Assembly (NCBI GenBank): GCA_040904925.1
Contig: JBBDSP010000031.1
Span: 3,111 to 67,110 of the forward strand
Length of the DNA stretch: 64,000 nucleotides
Direction: 5' to 3'
From: Gracilimonas sp040904925
GTDB lineage: Bacteria; Bacteroidota; Rhodothermia; Balneolales; Balneolaceae
Positions 60,885 through 64,000 of this stretch are shown here, one piece after another. Position 1 is the stretch's first letter. Every line of letters starts with the position of its first letter. Position numbers and translations under genes: made by a program. Under the pieces are notes generated by a model. That model ran no database searches. It saw nothing but the letters and a program-made list of their open reading frames with translations, and was not told where the DNA came from.

Positions 60885-61983
60885 ATGCTCAATAGATTTC
60901 GTGCCTTTGTGAGGGCAAACCAGCGGTATCTTCCGGTTGTATTTTTTATGGCCGGGTTTTTATGGGACTCGCTAACATTAGGCCGCATTGATCGCCTCTA
61001 TGATCAGGTCATATTATGTACGTATCTGACATCACTTACCGTTTGTCTGTATCTATTCAATCTTTCCGGGGATAATAAGTGGGAAGGAACCTTTCTCGAG
61101 AAATACGAAATGTATCTACCTCTGGGAATACAGTTTTTTCTGGGAGGATTATGCAGTGCATATGTAATTTATTTTTCCCGAAGCGTTTCTTATTCCAAAA
61201 CCATTAGTTTTTTCATCATTCTGGTGATCTTATTATTTGCAAATGAGCTGCTCAAGAAACGGATCTCGAATAAGTACCTTCAATTCAGCGCTTACTTTTT
61301 TGTGAATTTCACCTTCTTTACGTTCTTCATCCCCATGCTGATGAATAGCATGAATACCTTCCTTTTTTTTGCTTTCCGGCTCCATTAGCTTAAGTATTAC
61401 GATGGCGCTTATTATCTATATTTATAACACCAGTGCATCTACCCAAAAAGAAATAAGTATGGGGAAAATGTCCGGCTTGATTCTGGGGATCTACCTGCTC
61501 ATAAATACATTTTACTACTTTAATTTGATACCGCCCGTACCGTTAGCACTGGAATCAGGGTTGGTGGCACATAATATTGAAAGGAATACGGATAGCGACG
61601 AATATTTTGTTACTTACGAGCAAAATCCCTGGTATAAAATGTGGAGAGAAAACCGATACGAGTTTACTTACGAACCGGAGTCAGATATTTATGTATTTAC
61701 CTCCATCTTTGCTCCCTCAAAACTTAGCGAATCCATATTACACCGGTGGAAATGGTTTAGTCCGTACACAAATCAGTGGGAAGTGATCGATGAGATCGGG
61801 TTTGAAATTACCGGTGGACGAGAAGGGGGATTTCGTGGCTATACCGTAAAAAATAAAATGATGGAAGGAGCATGGAAAGTGGATGTTATTACCAATGACG
61901 GGCTGGTTCTTGGGATCATTAATTTTGAAATAGATTCAACTTCCACCTCACAACCCAAAAGATTAGGCACCCGTGTTTTTTGA
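60885..61983 (+). pseudogene. DUF2914 membrane protein gene split by a frameshift at an 8-T run
   Basis: The upstream part (60885-61388) encodes several helices with the family-typical FMAGFLWDSLTLGRIDRLYD. The downstream part (from about 61369, ending 61983) encodes the DUF2914 domain: YVFTSIFAPSKLSESILHRW, then EIGFEITGGREGGFRGYTVK and GAWKVDVIT. A T8 run at 61363-61370 throws the frame by one base. Removing one T joins the parts as NTFLFLLSGSISLSITMAL. The complete protein would be about 365 residues. Causes could be a pseudogene, a slippage-variable gene or a sequence error. A TTG at 60852 would extend the start by 11 residues. Confidence 0.85.
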
Positions 61984-61991
61984 TGAAAAGC

Positions 61992-62225
61992 TCAGTAACG
62001 TTTATTTCTGTGCTTCCTGATAATTGGCTTCAAAATATCATCCAGTCCATTGGTTTTGATCTCGAACATGGTGGCTAAATATTGGCCAAGCTGACCGTTT
62101 GGAAATCCCTGCCTCGAAAACCACTCCAGATAATGCACCGGCAAGCTGGCTATGTACCAATCCTTATATTGACCAAAAGGCATTTTGGCCTGTACCAGTT
62201 TTATAAGGAAATTAGGATCGTGCAT
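61992..62225 (-). CDS. DUF3820 family protein
   Basis: A 77-residue cytoplasmic protein of the DUF3820 family. MPFGQYKDWYIASLPVHYLEWF and QGFPNGQLGQYLATMFEIKTNGL match the family. The function is not established; some homologues are annotated as quorum-sensing-regulated factors. It converges with the DUF2914 gene with 8 bp between stops. Confidence 0.9.
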   Translation of the reverse strand: MHDPNFLIKLVQAKMPFGQYKDWYIASLPVHYLEWFSRQGFPNGQLGQYLATMFEIKTNGLDDILKPIIRKHRNKRY

Positions 62226-62248
62226 GAATTATACTTTATAGTTTATTT

Positions 62249-62285
62249 CTCTACTAGTCCAAGCGAGACGCTTGAACTAGTAGAG
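62249..62285. repeat. 17-bp palindrome with AAGCGAGACGCTT core
   Basis: The arms 62249-62265 and 62269-62285 match in 16 of 17 pairs, around an AGA loop, and are followed by five T. The central CAAGCGAGACGCTTG is identical to 5276-5290. It lies in the 188-bp gap between the divergent DUF3820 and cstA genes. Otherwise this gap holds no visible gene. Confidence 0.75.
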
Positions 62286-62413
62286 TTTTTGAATTTTATA
62301 GCATAAAAAATAGATCAGTAAACTGTTGTACAAGCTGCTTGCATCACTACCCGAAAAATAGTAATTAAAGCGCAGTTTGTTAGAAATCATCTAAATAAAA
62401 AGGGATTAAATTT

Positions 62414-63970
62414 ATGCAAGCAAGTTGGGTCGCCGCCTTATCGCTCTTCCTGTTCTTTATCGGGTATCGATACTATTCCAAATTCCTTGCGGAAAAGATC
62501 TATAAGCTCAACCCGGATTATATGACTCCGGCACATGAGTTCAAAGATGATGTGGATTATGTGCCCGCTAATAAATTCGTTCTGCTGGGACATCATTTCA
62601 CTTCTATAGCAGGGGCAGCCCCTATCGTTGGTCCGGCTATAGCGGTATACTGGGGCTGGGTTCCGGCGATGCTTTGGGTTGTATTCGGGACCATCTTTGC
62701 GGCTGGGGTTCACGATTTTGGAACGATGGTCTTATCGGTCAGAAATAAAGGACAGTCGGTGGGTACGCTTGCAGATAAATTGATAGGACATAGAGCCAAA
62801 CTGCTTTTCCTTTTTATAATTTTGATTCTGGTGCTCATGGTAAATGCCGTTTTTGCCTGGGTGATATCCAATCTCTTTATCAACTTCCCCGCAACCGTTT
62901 TATCCATATTTATCCAAATTCCTTTAGCTATCTGGATAGGAATTCGCGCATACCATAAAACGGGGAATATGGTGGTTCCTTCACTCATTGTGCTTTTTGT
63001 GATGTACTTCACGGCTATAATAGCCAGTTATGTTCCGGTTCTTCAAATTGACTTGGTGCAATATTTTGGAGGAGCTGAAAACACTGTCCTGTTTGGATTG
63101 ACCGGAATAGAAATGGCGTTCTTTATATGGATAACCATTTTAATGATCTATGTCTACTTTGCATCCACACTTCCGGTCTGGATGTTGCTCCAGCCCAGAG
63201 ATCTTATAAATGCCTATCAGCTGGTACTGGGATTGGCCATTTTATACCTGGGATTATTTATCAGCAGTCCGGAGATAACCGCCCCAACCACTAATACAGA
63301 AGCAACGGATGTAAGTTGGTTTCCGCTTTTATTTATAACGATTGCCTGCGGAGCAATTTCCGGTTTTCACGGGTTGGTTTCATCCGGAACAACCGCAAAG
63401 CAATTGGATAAGGAAACGGATGCCCGGTTTGTGGGATATATGGGAGCTATCGGGGAAGGCTCTTTAGCTTTGATCACAATTGTAGCCGTGGTCACCTATT
63501 TTAATTCTACGGGTGAATTTATAGATGTTTATCATTCCTTTTCTGAAGCCGGCGCGGTTGGGTTGAATATTTTTGTAGAAGGAGCCGCCCAACTTGCTAC
63601 CGCTTTACTAATTCCGCTCGAAGTCGCAAAAACCATAATCGCTGTAATTGTGATCAGCTTCGCAGCCACTACGCTCGATACTTCGGTTCGATTAATGCGC
63701 TATATCCTGAATGAACTTGGCGAAGAATATAAAGTGAAACCCCTCACTAAAGTTCATACATCTACATTGATCGCTGTAGGAGCAAGTGCTGCTTTGGTGC
63801 TGCTTCCGGAAGGTCCGCGCGGATTAGGCTCCGGTGGATATTTGTTGTGGCCGTTATTTGGTACTTCCAATCAGTTATTGGCGGGGATCAGCCTATTGCT
63901 GGTTACCATTTGGCTAAAGCGGCATGGCCGACCTATTATTTACACCCACTGTTGTCCGGTTAAAATTTAG
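62414..63970 (+). CDS. cstA: Carbon starvation protein CstA family transporter
   Basis: A 518-residue, many-helix transporter of the CstA family, involved in peptide or pyruvate uptake. NPDYMTPAHEFKDDVDYVPANKFVLLGHHFTSIAGAAPIVGPAIA is the hallmark region (residues 33-78). CGAISGFHGLVSSGTTAKQL is the second, with LFGTSNQLLAGISLLLVTIWLKRHGR near the end. After RPIIYT the frame runs into HCCPVKI and stops, where homologues usually continue with a final hydrophobic helix. The end is close to the window edge (64000), so a truncation or frameshift is possible but not demonstrated. Confidence 0.9.
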   Translation: MQASWVAALSLFLFFIGYRYYSKFLAEKIYKLNPDYMTPAHEFKDDVDYVPANKFVLLGHHFTSIAGAAPIVGPAIAVYWGWVPAMLWVVFGTIFAAGVHDFGTMVLSVRNKGQSVGTLADKLIGHRAKLLFLFIILILVLMVNAVFAWVISNLFINFPATVLSIFIQIPLAIWIGIRAYHKTGNMVVPSLIVLFVMYFTAIIASYVPVLQIDLVQYFGGAENTVLFGLTGIEMAFFIWITILMIYVYFASTLPVWMLLQPRDLINAYQLVLGLAILYLGLFISSPEITAPTTNTEATDVSWFPLLFITIACGAISGFHGLVSSGTTAKQLDKETDARFVGYMGAIGEGSLALITIVAVVTYFNSTGEFIDVYHSFSEAGAVGLNIFVEGAAQLATALLIPLEVAKTIIAVIVISFAATTLDTSVRLMRYILNELGEEYKVKPLTKVHTSTLIAVGASAALVLLPEGPRGLGSGGYLLWPLFGTSNQLLAGISLLLVTIWLKRHGRPIIYTHCCPVKI

Positions 63971-64000
63971 TGATACGTTCCGATCTATGCTAACAGGTAT

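Overview
The window is a chromosomal segment of moderate-to-low GC. It most likely comes from a member of the Balneolota/Bacteroidota lineage, probably a Balneolaceae-like marine or halophilic bacterium. That placement is inferred from gene content, from many exported proteins with 'MKK...AQ' signal peptides or lipoboxes, from the apparent weakness of Shine-Dalgarno sites, and from the many short palindromic or word-like repeats between genes. No rRNA, tRNA, prophage, transposase or CRISPR array was found.

Layout. 1-4.5 kb: the 3' part of an RND efflux pump gene, a Na/Pi-cotransporter-like protein and a small membrane protein. 4.6-11 kb: fabI-ruvC-ruvA, a broken four-helix-bundle gene between 28-bp perfect inverted repeats, dinB, a zincin-like lipoprotein and prfC. 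11-20.6 kb: a palindrome cluster, then a run of exported hydrolases (GH13 amylase, two beta-lactamase-fold hydrolases, two M20 peptidases) with a few small genes and a propeller lipoprotein. 20.6-29 kb: a structured leader or small-RNA candidate, carA, carB (lacking the allosteric domain), a GxxExxY gene bounded by repeats, recQ and a DUF58 gene. 29-34.8 kb: an SDR, a two-component system, an aquaporin with an unusual second NPA box, and small genes.

34.8-47.2 kb is a copper/silver resistance island read leftwards: a His/Met-rich exported protein, cusA, a tolC-like gene, cusB, a DUF2231 membrane protein, a copB-type ATPase, a soluble DUF3347 protein, a GDCC-type zinc-ribbon protein and a CDGSH iron-sulfur protein. 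CusB and the soluble DUF3347 protein share the same C-terminal metal-binding-like domain. 47.2-57.5 kb holds an MFS transporter, an orphan HigA antitoxin, a frameshifted glyoxalase-fold gene, a large BNR/sortilin-like protein, glpD, a patatin, a phosphoglyceromutase-like metalloenzyme and dtd.

The 481-bp AT-rich gap at 57522-58002 carries about nine DnaA-box-like 9-mers, including one perfect box, between diverging genes. Genes to its left run mainly leftwards and genes to its right mainly rightwards. It is the best candidate for the chromosomal replication origin. To the right lie a YfiT/DinB-like gene, purM, a toxin-antitoxin pair, a CPBP protease, a frameshifted DUF2914 gene, a DUF3820 gene and cstA.

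The most unusual signals are the oriC candidate, two single-gene cassettes bounded by terminal inverted repeats without a transposase, the three-hairpin RNA candidate before carAB coupled with a CarB lacking its regulatory domain, and several homopolymer-associated frameshifts that are either pseudogenes, slippage-prone genes or assembly errors.
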